Translations under genes and position numbers: made by a program
In this document: piece after piece, positions 20,861-28,326 of the stretch
Numbering within the stretch: position 1 is the stretch's first letter
Layout of the letters: the number at the start of each line of letters is the position of its first letter
The notes under the pieces: generated by a model
Told to the model about the DNA's origin: nothing
Database searches by the model: none
The model's input: the letters and a program-made list of their open reading frames with translations, nothing else
Origin: a virus
Reading direction: 5' to 3' (one strand)
Virus record (IMG/VR): IMGVR_UViG_3300032516_000070
Coordinates: 1 to 39,541 of that record
Length of the DNA: 39,541 bases

Positions 20861-21214
20861 TCATTCCATGCATTCGCCTTTGACCGGCTCTTTCCTCATC
20901 TCGGTTTGGACTTTTCCTTCCATACGCGAGTTTAATTTATCCAAACCGGCCGGGCTTTCGTAATTGTTAAGGAAAAGAACCCTCATCAATTCAAAGAATG
21001 TTTGTAAGCGATCTTTATTTTCTATCGGTCTTATCGAAATGATTGTTTCTTTAAGGTCCCTGAAAGCCTTGGTGATGATTTCCTTTTCCGACAATGGACA
21101 GCCTTTTTCCATCATCTTGATTGCTTCGGACATGCTCTTGAGTTTATGGACCTCTTTAATACGCGTCAGGACTGAATACGCGTATCGGTCAAGATTGACC
21201 TGATGGTGCGGCAT
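20861..21214 (-). CDS. Ribbon-helix-helix-like regulator
   Basis: 117 residues. H-Q-V-N-L-D-R-Y-A-Y-S-V-L-T-R-I-K and L-K-S-M-S-E-A-I-K-M-M match the strand-helix-helix pattern of MetJ/Arc-type regulators. The C-terminal 75 residues are helical and unfamiliar. The gene is in the first operon and is a likely repressor of the nearby AT-rich promoters. Start preceded by CGGTGAGCCG. Confidence 0.6.
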   Translation of the reverse strand: MPHHQVNLDRYAYSVLTRIKEVHKLKSMSEAIKMMEKGCPLSEKEIITKAFRDLKETIISIRPIENKDRLQTFFELMRVLFLNNYESPAGLDKLNSRMEGKVQTEMRKEPVKGECME

Positions 21215-21218
21215 CGGC

Positions 21219-21371
21219 TCACCGGTTGTTTTTCCGTAAGGTTCTGAGTTCGCGAATGAGACGATTTATTCCATCATCCCAAGTTTCTCCCTTGGAAATT
21301 TCCTCTTCCAGAAGGTCTTTAGTCGATGGCTTTATCGGTATCATCTTCGTGGCCTTTTCGTCTTCGTCCAT
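21219..21371 (-). CDS. 50-residue RHH / VapB-like small protein
   Basis: MDEDEKATKMIPIKPSTKDL, then L-E-E-E-I-S-K-G-E-T-W-D-D-G-I-N-R-L-I-R-E-L. The pattern (strand, T-K-D-x-L, K-G-E-T-W-D-D-x-I-x-R-L-I) is the one seen in archaeal VapB-type and DUF7557-like small proteins. It is the first gene after the early promoter. GAGGGCAAC precedes the ATG. No toxin partner is seen, so a regulator is more likely than an antitoxin. Confidence 0.7.
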   Translation of the reverse strand: MDEDEKATKMIPIKPSTKDLLEEEISKGETWDDGINRLIRELRTLRKNNR

Positions 21372-21400
21372 GTTGCCCTCATAATCCTAATAGCCTTTGG

Positions 21401-21420
21401 GATATTTATAGCCTTTTATA
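21401..21420 (-). promoter_or_regulatory. Early promoter (tandem TATA words)
   Basis: Minus-strand TATAAAAGGCTATAAATATC: two TATA words in a row. The inner one lies about 30 bases before ATG 21371. It drives the four regulatory and ParB-like genes. Confidence 0.7.
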
Positions 21421-21673
21421 CCCTCAAATACAGAATTGAATACAGAATGAATACAAATCTGAATACAGGAATACAGAATTGAATATATATATTCGGAATA
21501 TATTTGCCCGAAAAAGGAAGATGGGGGGTTGGACCGTAATTGATTCCCGATTGATTGAATACAGAACTAAATACACTGTATTTCATTCTAAATATATTTA
21601 GAACTGAATATATTCAATTCCGTATTCACTTGACTATATTGGTTACTAGATAACAATAACAATGCTATTGTTA
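21421..21673. other. Candidate replication origin: iteron-like repeats and palindromes
   Basis: Between 21426 and 21480 the word GAATACAG or a one-base variant occurs five times in direct orientation, with a further GAATACAGAA at 21557. Palindromes follow: AATATATATATT-type near 21482, AAATACACTGTATTT (one mismatch), CTAAATATATTTAG (perfect), TGAATATATTCA (perfect), and TAACAAT/ATTGTTA around a 3-base spacer at 21657-21673. The stretch is very AT-rich and has no credible gene. It lies next to ParB-like and RHH genes. An origin or partition site is inferred. Confidence 0.55.
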
Positions 21674-21686
21674 ACTACGCAACTAG

Positions 21687-21715
21687 TGGTGGTGGGGTGG
21701 TGATGGGGTGGTGGA
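21687..21715 (+). other. GT/GA-rich tract with G-quadruplex potential
   Basis: The plus strand has repeated GGTGG and GGGG runs (five or more G-tracts within about 29 bases), with the matching C-rich strand in the direction of transcription. It lies between AT-rich palindromes. It could form a quadruplex or pause replication. Confidence 0.35.
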
Positions 21716-21742
21716 CGGATAAGGAGGGGGTATCTTTTTTAG

Positions 21743-21790
21743 ACTTGTATTCGAAATATATTTTGAATATATTCAGAATCAAATACAAGT
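21743..21790. repeat. Inverted repeat in control region
   Basis: ACTTGTATT at 21743-21751 and AATACAAGT at 21782-21790 are perfect 9-bp arms around a 30-base AT-rich centre that itself has a GAATATATTC palindrome. Possible binding site for a dimeric initiator or partition protein. Confidence 0.6.
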
Positions 21791-21891
21791 GGCCGAAAGG
21801 AACGGAGAATCGGTGAGGAACCCGTCCCAATCAGCAACCCTAGATAGTTTCCTGCGTATTTGATATATCGCACAGGAGCCTCAGAAACGGT

Positions 21892-22026
21892 TCAGGCTGT
21901 AAAAGTGTGGTATTCCACCCTTCTCCTCCCCCGAACCCAGCCACGGTGCCAATATTGGCCCAGGAACGAAAATAACGGCATATCGTCTTAAGCCCTCCCC
22001 AAATTCAGCAAAACATTTATATTCAC
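21892..22026 (-). ncRNA. Possible small transcript or 29-codon ORF in control region
   Basis: Minus-strand GAATATAAATG (about 22016-22024) is TATA-like. About 30-40 bases downstream is a 29-codon frame (ATG 21981 to TGA 21892; MPLFSFLGQYWHRGWVRGRR...) with GGGGAGGG eleven bases ahead. A weak AGCCT/AGGCT hairpin follows. It may be a short regulatory RNA or a tiny peptide. The remaining gap 21791-22045 shows nothing else. Confidence 0.25.
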
Positions 22027-22065
22027 AGGTTCATATAATATTCAGCACGGCGGTACTTCCCGTCG

Positions 22066-22103
22066 GGGAGGGGATACCCGGCCTAGGTGTGTATCCACCT
22101 CCC
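22066..22103. other. Strong bulged hairpin next to late terminator
   Basis: GGGAGGGGATAC pairs with GTATCC-A-CCTCCC: 12 base pairs with a single bulge and a 13-base loop containing CCTAGG. It is six bases beyond the T-run of the late terminator, and a smaller CCCGTCGGG hairpin adjoins it. Could be a second, bidirectional stop, an RNA-processing site or a DNA structure of the origin. Confidence 0.5.
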
Positions 22104-22108
22104 ATCCC

Positions 22109-22141
22109 AAAAAAAGCCTCCACCTCAAGCAGAAGCGGAGG
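22109..22141 (-). terminator. Late-unit terminator
   Basis: On the minus strand CCTCCGCTTC and GAGGTGGAGG form a 10-bp stem (two G-T pairs) around loop TGCTT, followed directly by CTTTTTTT. It is about 20 bases past the tail hub stop, the last late gene. Confidence 0.85.
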
Positions 22142-22159
22142 TATGGGGGAAACGAGCGA

Positions 22160-24517
22160 TTATGAGGCTTTGTGGGTTACCTCGATGACCAGGCGATTGG
22201 TCTTGAACTTGTCGACCTTCTCATCTATATCGATGGAGCTCACCGTTCTCTGGAGGTCTATCGTGGTCCTGAGCGAGCCGCCGGTCAATTTCGTGTAGAG
22301 CTTGATGTATCTGACCTGCTTCGCCGAGTACCCGTTCTGCCTCTCGAACTCGGCGTGATAGGTGTTCGCATTGAGGTTAGCGTTATTCGCGAACCGCGTA
22401 CAGAGCACACGGTGCATGTTGCTCAGGTCCGTTCCATCCTCATCCTCGAGCTCCATATATAGAGCAGCGTCGGTGACCACGGTTGCGTCATAGGTCTCGA
22501 GGAATACATTCTCCGCGCTGCCCGTCGGAGCGACAAAGGCGTCTATCTTTTCCATCGTCCCCATCGAGCGGGATAATTTATTTAGTATCAATGTGTCGAT
22601 GTTATTGACGTATATCTCCGTGGAGTTCTTTCTGAGAATGAGCCGCGTGACCTTCATTTTCACGGCGGAGATGCCCAGCGGACTCCAGTACATCTTGAGT
22701 ATCTTTCCAGACCCATAAGAATCGGATGTGGTATCCGTGTCCCACAACCCTAGATGCTGACCTGATAGTTGTATGGCGCCCTCCCAGACGTCTCTTGTGA
22801 CTGCGTCCATGAGGCGGATAGCCTCGGCGTCCAATTGCGTCAGGTCCCTGATATTTTCGTCGGTCACCTTCAGCGTTTCCGTCAGGCCGGATAAAGCCGT
22901 CCAGAACGAGGTCGACTTCGCCTTGTCATGTCTCATAGTAATGAGAGGCTCGCCGGTCTGGGATTGGCCTATCAGCATCACCGCGGCGTATTTCAGCTTC
23001 GTGGTCTTTTTTATTTCCGGGTCTCCTATTATGACCCACTCGTCGGAGTTGCTCGGCCGGTCCGCGGGTAATGATATTGTCACCGCTTCGGAATCGTCCG
23101 TAACATTGAGCCGCTTTCCGACCTTGAGGCGCTGTATCGAGCTGCCATCCTCGTAGTGCCCCATGACATGCTGCTTCCCGGACCAGGTTCCGCCCGTCTC
23201 GTAGGGGTCCATGCACTCCCTCAGGCACTCGGCGATGGTCTTGCCCTTCGTGTAATAGGTCTTGAAAGTGCGATCGAGATTGGTTGAGACATCCCCGAGA
23301 AGTCCGGTATTCTGCTTTATGAGTTTCAGAACGATTTCCTCGAGAGTTCTGGTTCCATAATAATATGAGAACATGGCACGATAATTCGCACCAAATTCCG
23401 TGCTCGCGGTGATGGCGGCGGAAACTCCATAGAGGTCCATGTCCTTGGCGGCGTCATCGAAATAATATGTGTCCGGTGTCTGCTCGGTGAACCCCAGTTG
23501 ATAGACTATTATCTGGAGTTGCTCACCGGTTACCTTGGACCAAGCGCTCCCGTTGTAGCTAGCGTAATCCCCCAGCACCGTCGCGGAGGTATACTCGCTG
23601 TCTACCATGACCGAGGCCCCGCCCCCGGGCGCCGTATTGCACTTCACGACTACCCAGTACCGCGAACCCTTCGCGAGTGGCGTATCCGCCATCATCGGCG
23701 CCGAACCGGCGACCTTGAGGTCGAACAGGTAAGAGACGCCCGCGCCGTCCGTAATCGTGATGTTGTTGTTGGTGTAAATCACCACGCCCGATGGCTGACC
23801 GTCGTTGTCGGTCTCTATCGTGAGGGTGATTTTATTGGGGTTGTAGCTCGAGGCGTTGATATACAGCACGAGGTAGACCAGCGCGCTTCCGTCCGCCACG
23901 AACGGTTGCGCGACCTTTTTTGTGGTATCGTCTGCGAGTTCGTATTCTGATGTCCCGATCCCATTCCCGAAATGCCGGGTGATTTCCTGATCCGACCATC
24001 CGACGAACGACATTGGGACCTGTATGTCCGAGTCGTTGGGGACGGTGGCGTTATAGGGCCATCCCGCGGTGAAGTCGCAAATGACCGAATCCCTGTAGCT
24101 CTTGTAGTAGACGAAAGATTTCTTGACGTACTCGAGGCGCTTGGAAAAGTCATAGGCAATTATCGTCAGTTCCCCGGATCCGTTCTGAACCAGGTCCGTA
24201 ATCACTCCTTTGAAATGATAATCGACGGTGGAAGTGCCCCTGCGGAAAAGGCCGAACTTCAGATAGTCTCCGAGCCGAAGCGCTCCGGTGACGGAGCCAG
24301 ACCATTGCGCGCAGGATGAGTTGAGGAGGTTGATGGTCGATGTGTAATTTCTGTTGTCGAGCCGGATGGTAGCCTTCTTTGGGTAGTTCTCGTTGAACTC
24401 GAACTCGTAATCTATGAGTTTGGAATTGGTGTCCTCATCATAGGTAATGGTCCCGGCCGTGCCTCTCCGATATAATATTACCCTCGAAAGGAGAGGATAC
24501 GAATCCGGATTCACCAT
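22160..24517 (-). CDS. Tail hub / baseplate-like protein with inserted beta-sandwich
   Basis: 785 residues. The N-terminal 170 residues (SRVILYRRGTAGTITYDEDT ... GVITDLVQNGSGELTIIAYD) and the region after about 370 (GTRTLEEIVLKLIKQNTGLLG) follow the pattern of gp27-like hub proteins (Gp37-like tail proteins). Residues about 195-345 (FVADGSALVYLVLYINASSY and what follows) look like an inserted jelly-roll or C2-like beta-sandwich of the kind used for carbohydrate binding. Hubs close the tail tube and carry receptor-binding parts. Last gene of the late unit; ATG 24517 lies one base after the previous stop. Confidence 0.8.
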   Translation of the reverse strand: MVNPDSYPLLSRVILYRRGTAGTITYDEDTNSKLIDYEFEFNENYPKKATIRLDNRNYTSTINLLNSSCAQWSGSVTGALRLGDYLKFGLFRRGTSTVDYHFKGVITDLVQNGSGELTIIAYDFSKRLEYVKKSFVYYKSYRDSVICDFTAGWPYNATVPNDSDIQVPMSFVGWSDQEITRHFGNGIGTSEYELADDTTKKVAQPFVADGSALVYLVLYINASSYNPNKITLTIETDNDGQPSGVVIYTNNNITITDGAGVSYLFDLKVAGSAPMMADTPLAKGSRYWVVVKCNTAPGGGASVMVDSEYTSATVLGDYASYNGSAWSKVTGEQLQIIVYQLGFTEQTPDTYYFDDAAKDMDLYGVSAAITASTEFGANYRAMFSYYYGTRTLEEIVLKLIKQNTGLLGDVSTNLDRTFKTYYTKGKTIAECLRECMDPYETGGTWSGKQHVMGHYEDGSSIQRLKVGKRLNVTDDSEAVTISLPADRPSNSDEWVIIGDPEIKKTTKLKYAAVMLIGQSQTGEPLITMRHDKAKSTSFWTALSGLTETLKVTDENIRDLTQLDAEAIRLMDAVTRDVWEGAIQLSGQHLGLWDTDTTSDSYGSGKILKMYWSPLGISAVKMKVTRLILRKNSTEIYVNNIDTLILNKLSRSMGTMEKIDAFVAPTGSAENVFLETYDATVVTDAALYMELEDEDGTDLSNMHRVLCTRFANNANLNANTYHAEFERQNGYSAKQVRYIKLYTKLTGGSLRTTIDLQRTVSSIDIDEKVDKFKTNRLVIEVTHKAS

Positions 24518-24518
24518 C

Positions 24519-25274
24519 CTATATATCCTCCCTCAGAGTAATCGAGAAGTCGATGTATTGACCACCGCGGGGCCGGAACCTGTATGTTTCTATCCTGCAT
24601 TTCGGCATGTGAACCCAGTGCGAGAAAAAGGCCAGTCGCTGGTCGGACGCGTCCATATTGAGCAACATCTGCCACATCTGGGACGCAAGGGTGCAGCATC
24701 CGGTAATCGTGACGGCCCCCGCTCCGTGGTAGCCGGGATAGACGCGGCCGTAGGGGCGACCGCGTATCTTGTGCTCCTCGAGTATGACATCCCGGGTTAT
24801 TGGTGCGAGGGGGAGGCATATCGGGTCGTCAACGGCGCCGCCGTTGAAGGTGATATTATATGTGTCGTTGCCGAGGAAGAACTTGCTCCCCCGCATTTCC
24901 ACATAATCGAAGTTCATGACCCTCGCGTCGAGACCGGCGTAGTCCTCGGCGGACATCTGCCATGGATAGGTAGGTGTCGTGCTTGCGCTCTTGAGTATTC
25001 TTGGAGACGACGCGGTTCCGTTCGTGGTAACCGAGCCGGTCTGATCACTCTGTATCGAGAAGCCCGCACCGACCCCGTCCGTGAATGTGAAGTCCGCGTT
25101 GATAATCAGGCTCCCGCCCGCTATCTCTATTCCCAGCGCCTGCGCCGCGGCCGTAATCGTGATTGTGACGCCGGTTGGAATCGAGCCTGTGTCGTTGTTG
25201 CCGGGGGGCGACCCTCCATTCCATTTCGTCCCATCGTTCCAGTTCCCGGTTGCGAGAGCGACCACGGTTCCCAT
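24519..25274 (-). CDS. Tail-tip protein with N-terminal beta-solenoid module
   Basis: 251 residues from ATG 25274. Residues 1-60 (GNWNDGTKWNGGSPPGNNDT ... ITAAAQALGIEIAGGSLIIN) repeat the W-N-x2-x-W / P-G-x-x-D module also found at both ends of the 1769-residue protein. Residues about 165-251 (G-A-V-T-I-T-G-C-C, H-M-P-K-C-R-I, F-S-I-T-L-R-E-D-I) resemble a tail-tip or distal-tail domain. It is placed between tape-measure-like genes and the hub, the distal-tail position. The fusion suggests a receptor-binding decoration. Confidence 0.7.
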   Translation of the reverse strand: MGTVVALATGNWNDGTKWNGGSPPGNNDTGSIPTGVTITITAAAQALGIEIAGGSLIINADFTFTDGVGAGFSIQSDQTGSVTTNGTASSPRILKSASTTPTYPWQMSAEDYAGLDARVMNFDYVEMRGSKFFLGNDTYNITFNGGAVDDPICLPLAPITRDVILEEHKIRGRPYGRVYPGYHGAGAVTITGCCTLASQMWQMLLNMDASDQRLAFFSHWVHMPKCRIETYRFRPRGGQYIDFSITLREDI

Positions 25275-25275
25275 A

Positions 25276-25884
25276 TTAGCCCCCCATGGATTCAAGCGCG
25301 TCGCGGGCTACGGTCCTGGACTCGTACCCCGGAGCCCCGCCTCCGGAAAACGAAATGTTCTGGGTGACATTGGGGCCCGAGGACATGTTATTCTGTTTTC
25401 CCGAAGCATCCGCGGCGCCGGTCATATATCCGACCGCTGCACCGGCGATGCCCACACCCGCCATCACGACACCGATAGTCGCGGGGTTCTTCAGCACGGC
25501 CCGGAACGCCTCCACACCAGCGAGCGAGGCCGTCGCGTTCCTCAACATCGTTACGATACCGACGACGCCTTTGAGGGCCTGGGCGATTCCCACGAACAAC
25601 TGTATTCCGCCAACGAGCTGGTAGAGACCTTTATTGTTCTCACGATTGACGATGCCGAGTTCCTCCATTCCGCTCACGGTCGCGGTGATGCCCTGCCGGA
25701 ATCCGGAAAGCGCCTGCATCGACTTGATATAATTCGTGTTGGTTTTTATTATCTCCTCGTTCGTCTCGCCCATTTTCTTATTGAGGCCGTCTGTGGAGTC
25801 CTTGGCCTGGGTGGTAACTGGGGTGATGTTGTCGACCATGTCGAAAGTGTATTGAACCGTTCTCTCGAGGCCCTCATCTCCCAT
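25276..25884 (-). CDS. Short tape-measure-like protein 2
   Basis: 202 residues. A helical N-terminal half is followed by hydrophobic helices at about 90-110 and 130-155 (GVVMAGVGIAGAAVGYMTGA), then V-T-Q-N-I-S-F-S-G-G-G and an R-D-A-L-E-S end like the C termini of tape measures. Real tape measures are usually 600-2000 residues, so this is very short. It shares the G-Y-M-(A/T)-G / Q-N-I arrangement and a hydrophobic (I/M)-Q-L-x2-G-(I/L) helix with the gene upstream, suggesting a tandem duplication. Position between chaperone and tail-tip genes supports the role. Confidence 0.65.
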   Translation of the reverse strand: MGDEGLERTVQYTFDMVDNITPVTTQAKDSTDGLNKKMGETNEEIIKTNTNYIKSMQALSGFRQGITATVSGMEELGIVNRENNKGLYQLVGGIQLFVGIAQALKGVVGIVTMLRNATASLAGVEAFRAVLKNPATIGVVMAGVGIAGAAVGYMTGAADASGKQNNMSSGPNVTQNISFSGGGAPGYESRTVARDALESMGG

Positions 25885-25888
25885 TCAA

Positions 25889-26440
25889 TCACCAAGCCTG
25901 ATTTTCTTTCATCGTTTGCGACACTCGACGCCGCCCCTCGGCGTTTTTCCAATCGGCCTTGACCCGGATATTTTGCTCCACGGAGGCTTGTCCGGCCATA
26001 TATCCGACCCCAAACGCCGCGGCGACGATTACCGCGGCCGAGGCCGCGATGGCGATTCCGACGTAGTTCTGGGCCACGACAGCGACGCCGGTCTCCACGG
26101 CAGCCGCCGTGGTCTGCCTTACGAGGTCCATCGAAACAGCCTGATGAACGGACTGATAAATTTCATAGAGGCCCATTGCGAGCTGCATCGCTCCCGCGGC
26201 GCCCATGACTGCTTTGAAGGTCTGGTCGTTTATCTTTCCCATGTCTTTGAGAATGCCGGCTATCCATTTTATCTTGTTCGCTCCCCTGAGCATCGTATTC
26301 CCGGCCTGCTTGATTCCCATGGCGCGGACCCCGAGGTCGTCATTCTCGTTCTTGTGATTATTGTAGGCGTTCTGGAGATGCACGACGTTCATGTTTATCG
26401 CCGTGACGGTTTCGGGGCTGAGGCGTTCAAGTTCCATCAT
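25889..26440 (-). CDS. Short tape-measure-like protein 1
   Basis: 183 residues, ATG overlapping the chaperone stop by four bases. Helices with a hydrophobic block at 75-95 (MGAAGAMQLAMGLYEIYQ) and a probable membrane helix at about 127-149 (YVGIAIAASAAVIVAAAFGV), then Y-M-A-G-Q-A-S-V-E-Q-N-I. The order of these parts is the same as in the next gene. It probably sits in the tail lumen and may insert into the host membrane during DNA entry. Confidence 0.65.
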   Translation of the reverse strand: MMELERLSPETVTAINMNVVHLQNAYNNHKNENDDLGVRAMGIKQAGNTMLRGANKIKWIAGILKDMGKINDQTFKAVMGAAGAMQLAMGLYEIYQSVHQAVSMDLVRQTTAAAVETGVAVVAQNYVGIAIAASAAVIVAAAFGVGYMAGQASVEQNIRVKADWKNAEGRRRVSQTMKENQAW

Positions 26441-27012
26441 TGCGCTCCTTTCATCGCGGCTCTGATTTCCTCGATGTCTCTCTTCCCGGCCTTTATCATG
26501 GCGTCCGCCTGCGCGAGCGTTGCGTTCTCAGCGGTGAGGTCGTTGGCAATCGGGATGTTTGCGCGCCTGCAGGCTATGAGGAACTGTATGTTGGATTCTT
26601 TCGGGGGGATCGGCTGGGTGAGGATTATCAAGAGGTCCTGGACCTTTTTCCACTCTTCGGGGGGTAGCGCGGTTGCTATTACGTCGACGTCCTCGATGGT
26701 GTTGCATTTGGGATCCGCAAAGCACGGCACCCAATACGCTTCGTTATAGGGCTCCAGCGCTTTCATCACCCTCAGAAAATCAGGCAACATCTCAGGCGGT
26801 ATTCCGTCCGGCTGCTCCGAGATTTCACAGAAATACGCAGCGGACTTCATCAGGTCCCCGTAGCCAGCGACTTCCCTTATCAGGCGTTCATAGACCCTCT
26901 GCATCTCCAGCCTGGTCAGGTGCTTGAGGGTTATCGACATGCTGGGGAAGTTCAACTTGAATCTCTGCCTGTGCTGGGTTATCAAGTCCGAGTTATCTAT
27001 CTGTTCCGCCAT
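26437..27012 (-). CDS. Tail assembly chaperone candidate
   Basis: 191 residues, helical (LKHLTRLEMQRVYERLIREV ... EEWKKVQDLLIIL). It sits exactly between the tail tube and tape-measure-like genes, where siphovirus chaperones G and GT lie. The usual translational frameshift product is not evident: no slippery heptamer at the end followed by a long second frame was seen, and the next gene starts normally by ATGA. The call rests on position. Confidence 0.6.
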   Translation of the reverse strand: MAEQIDNSDLITQHRQRFKLNFPSMSITLKHLTRLEMQRVYERLIREVAGYGDLMKSAAYFCEISEQPDGIPPEMLPDFLRVMKALEPYNEAYWVPCFADPKCNTIEDVDVIATALPPEEWKKVQDLLIILTQPIPPKESNIQFLIACRRANIPIANDLTAENATLAQADAMIKAGKRDIEEIRAAMKGAQ

Positions 27013-27018
27013 ATTACC

Positions 27019-27936
27019 TCACGCTATCGCGAGCGTCTTGAACCTGATTCGTATCGGCTCCCTATTTACCTTCTGCTCATATTTGGCATACGAAGGCTCA
27101 AACTCTCCGTTCGAGAGGGTGACGGTTTCGTTGTCGATGACTATCGTCAGGGCCGTGACAACGGACCCGGCGCGCATCGCGTCCTGATATGTCTGGTCTT
27201 TCGAGATTGCATTGCACTCGAAGATTATATCCCTCTCATTTTCATGGATGCCTATCGCGGTCGGGTAGTGCACGGAGTCGTCTCCGACCTTGTCCCCGTC
27301 TTCCCTCTCGAGGTGCTGCTCTATCGTGAGTTTTGCATTCTCGGCGTAGAGGTTCGCCAGTCCGCCCGCGGCGATATTTATCTGGGGGTTGGACGCCATG
27401 AAGAGGATAGCGCCCGCGGGGGTCGACGCGTCCGCTGCGATAGTCACATTCTGGAGGCCTGTTATGGCCTTGGCATTCGCGGTCTGGTGCCACTGGGCCC
27501 AGATGTCCGCCTCGAACTCTATCACTTTTCCGACCTTCTCCCATGATATGGTCAACTTGTTTATCTTGCATCCGGAGTATATCTGGTAGACGTGGGTTGT
27601 TCCGTTGTAGAGGTCGCACGTGAATGTGAATGAGCTTAGGTGGTCCAAAAGACCGGTCGTTGCACCCATCCCGTATTTCGCCCAGAAGTCCTTCCACTCG
27701 GCCGCCACTCTTGAATAGGCCTTGTAGGTGCACGCTTTCTTGTACGGGCCGTGTGTGTGCGCCCCGTAACTTCTCGAGCCCGGAAGGTTGAGAAATTGTA
27801 TTCCGTCGTCGGATGTGTTGTAGAGCGCGGTGGTGTCTCCCGCGTACGCGAGGGCGCCCGTGGGTATCGTTCCGAAGACGGATTCCAGAACATAATTCCC
27901 TGTCTTCAATTCTCCTGCAGTGTACGCGTCGGTCAT
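27019..27936 (-). CDS. Major tail tube protein
   Basis: 305 residues from ATG 27936 (AGTAGGTGA upstream; GTG 27945 alternative). Beta-rich throughout (SSFTFTCDLYNGTTHVYQIY, CKINKLTISWEKVGKVIEFE, ENERDIIFECNAI), with strand patterns of the phage tail tube/Hcp fold. The gene follows the tail terminator as usual. Longer than minimal tube proteins (about 170-200), so an extra domain is likely, perhaps at 160-230. Confidence 0.8.
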   Translation of the reverse strand: MTDAYTAGELKTGNYVLESVFGTIPTGALAYAGDTTALYNTSDDGIQFLNLPGSRSYGAHTHGPYKKACTYKAYSRVAAEWKDFWAKYGMGATTGLLDHLSSFTFTCDLYNGTTHVYQIYSGCKINKLTISWEKVGKVIEFEADIWAQWHQTANAKAITGLQNVTIAADASTPAGAILFMASNPQINIAAGGLANLYAENAKLTIEQHLEREDGDKVGDDSVHYPTAIGIHENERDIIFECNAISKDQTYQDAMRAGSVVTALTIVIDNETVTLSNGEFEPSYAKYEQKVNREPIRIRFKTLAIA

Positions 27937-27945
27937 GGTGTTCAC

Positions 27946-28326
27946 CTACTCTATTTCTTTTATCACGATAAAGCTTGTGGAAAATAAGCACCGGTTCTTT
28001 TCATCCGTTCCGAGAGGTGCGACCGAGCCCTGGCCGTCAATGCGATGATAGAGACGGGTTTCCATTGTGGTGTTCGTGAGTTTGTGAAGGAGTTTAAGTA
28101 TGGCATTTGCCAAATCCCGCCCTGTCGCATAGACCGTGTTCCTCACGAGGATGGTGATTCCGACCTGTTCGAAATCCGAAACCGGGTCCAGACCGAGCCC
28201 TGCGCTTTGCTGGACGCAGATGGAGTTGTCCGGGGAATCGGGATGGTTGCCATAGAACAGATTGGTTCCGACCGTACCTTTGGACTGGTCCTCGAGGTAC
28301 TCTGCGATGTCTGCATCGGCCGGCAA
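27946..28326 (-). CDS. Tail terminator / completion protein
   Basis: 126 residues, TTG start directly after the previous stop with GGTGAG just before. L-F-Y-G-N-H-P-D-S-P-D-N-S-I-C-V and V-G-I-T-I-L-V-R-N-T-V-Y-A-T-G-R-D-L-A-N-A-I match the minor-capsid/tail-terminator family known from SPP1- and HK97-type phages. It caps the tail tube and joins the neck. Confidence 0.82.
   Translation of the reverse strand: MPADADIAEYLEDQSKGTVGTNLFYGNHPDSPDNSICVQQSAGLGLDPVSDFEQVGITILVRNTVYATGRDLANAILKLLHKLTNTTMETRLYHRIDGQGSVAPLGTDEKNRCLFSTSFIVIKEIE

Noticed and set aside
21808-21821. Plus-strand AATCGGTGAGGAAC matching the leader of cassette 1 in opposite orientation
   Set aside because: A 14-base match is expected by chance at this genome size, it is not followed by a start codon, and no gene lies on the plus strand.
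22045-22105. tRNA-like cloverleaf near the strong hairpin
   Set aside because: No acceptor stem, TPsiC-like arm or anticodon arm could be fitted; only simple hairpins are supported.
24447-25367. Long plus-strand frame of about 306 codons
   Set aside because: It lies antisense to the tail hub and tail-tip genes, has no ribosome site and has an unlikely composition (many Arg, His, Gly). It is a shadow of codon bias in GC-rich third positions.
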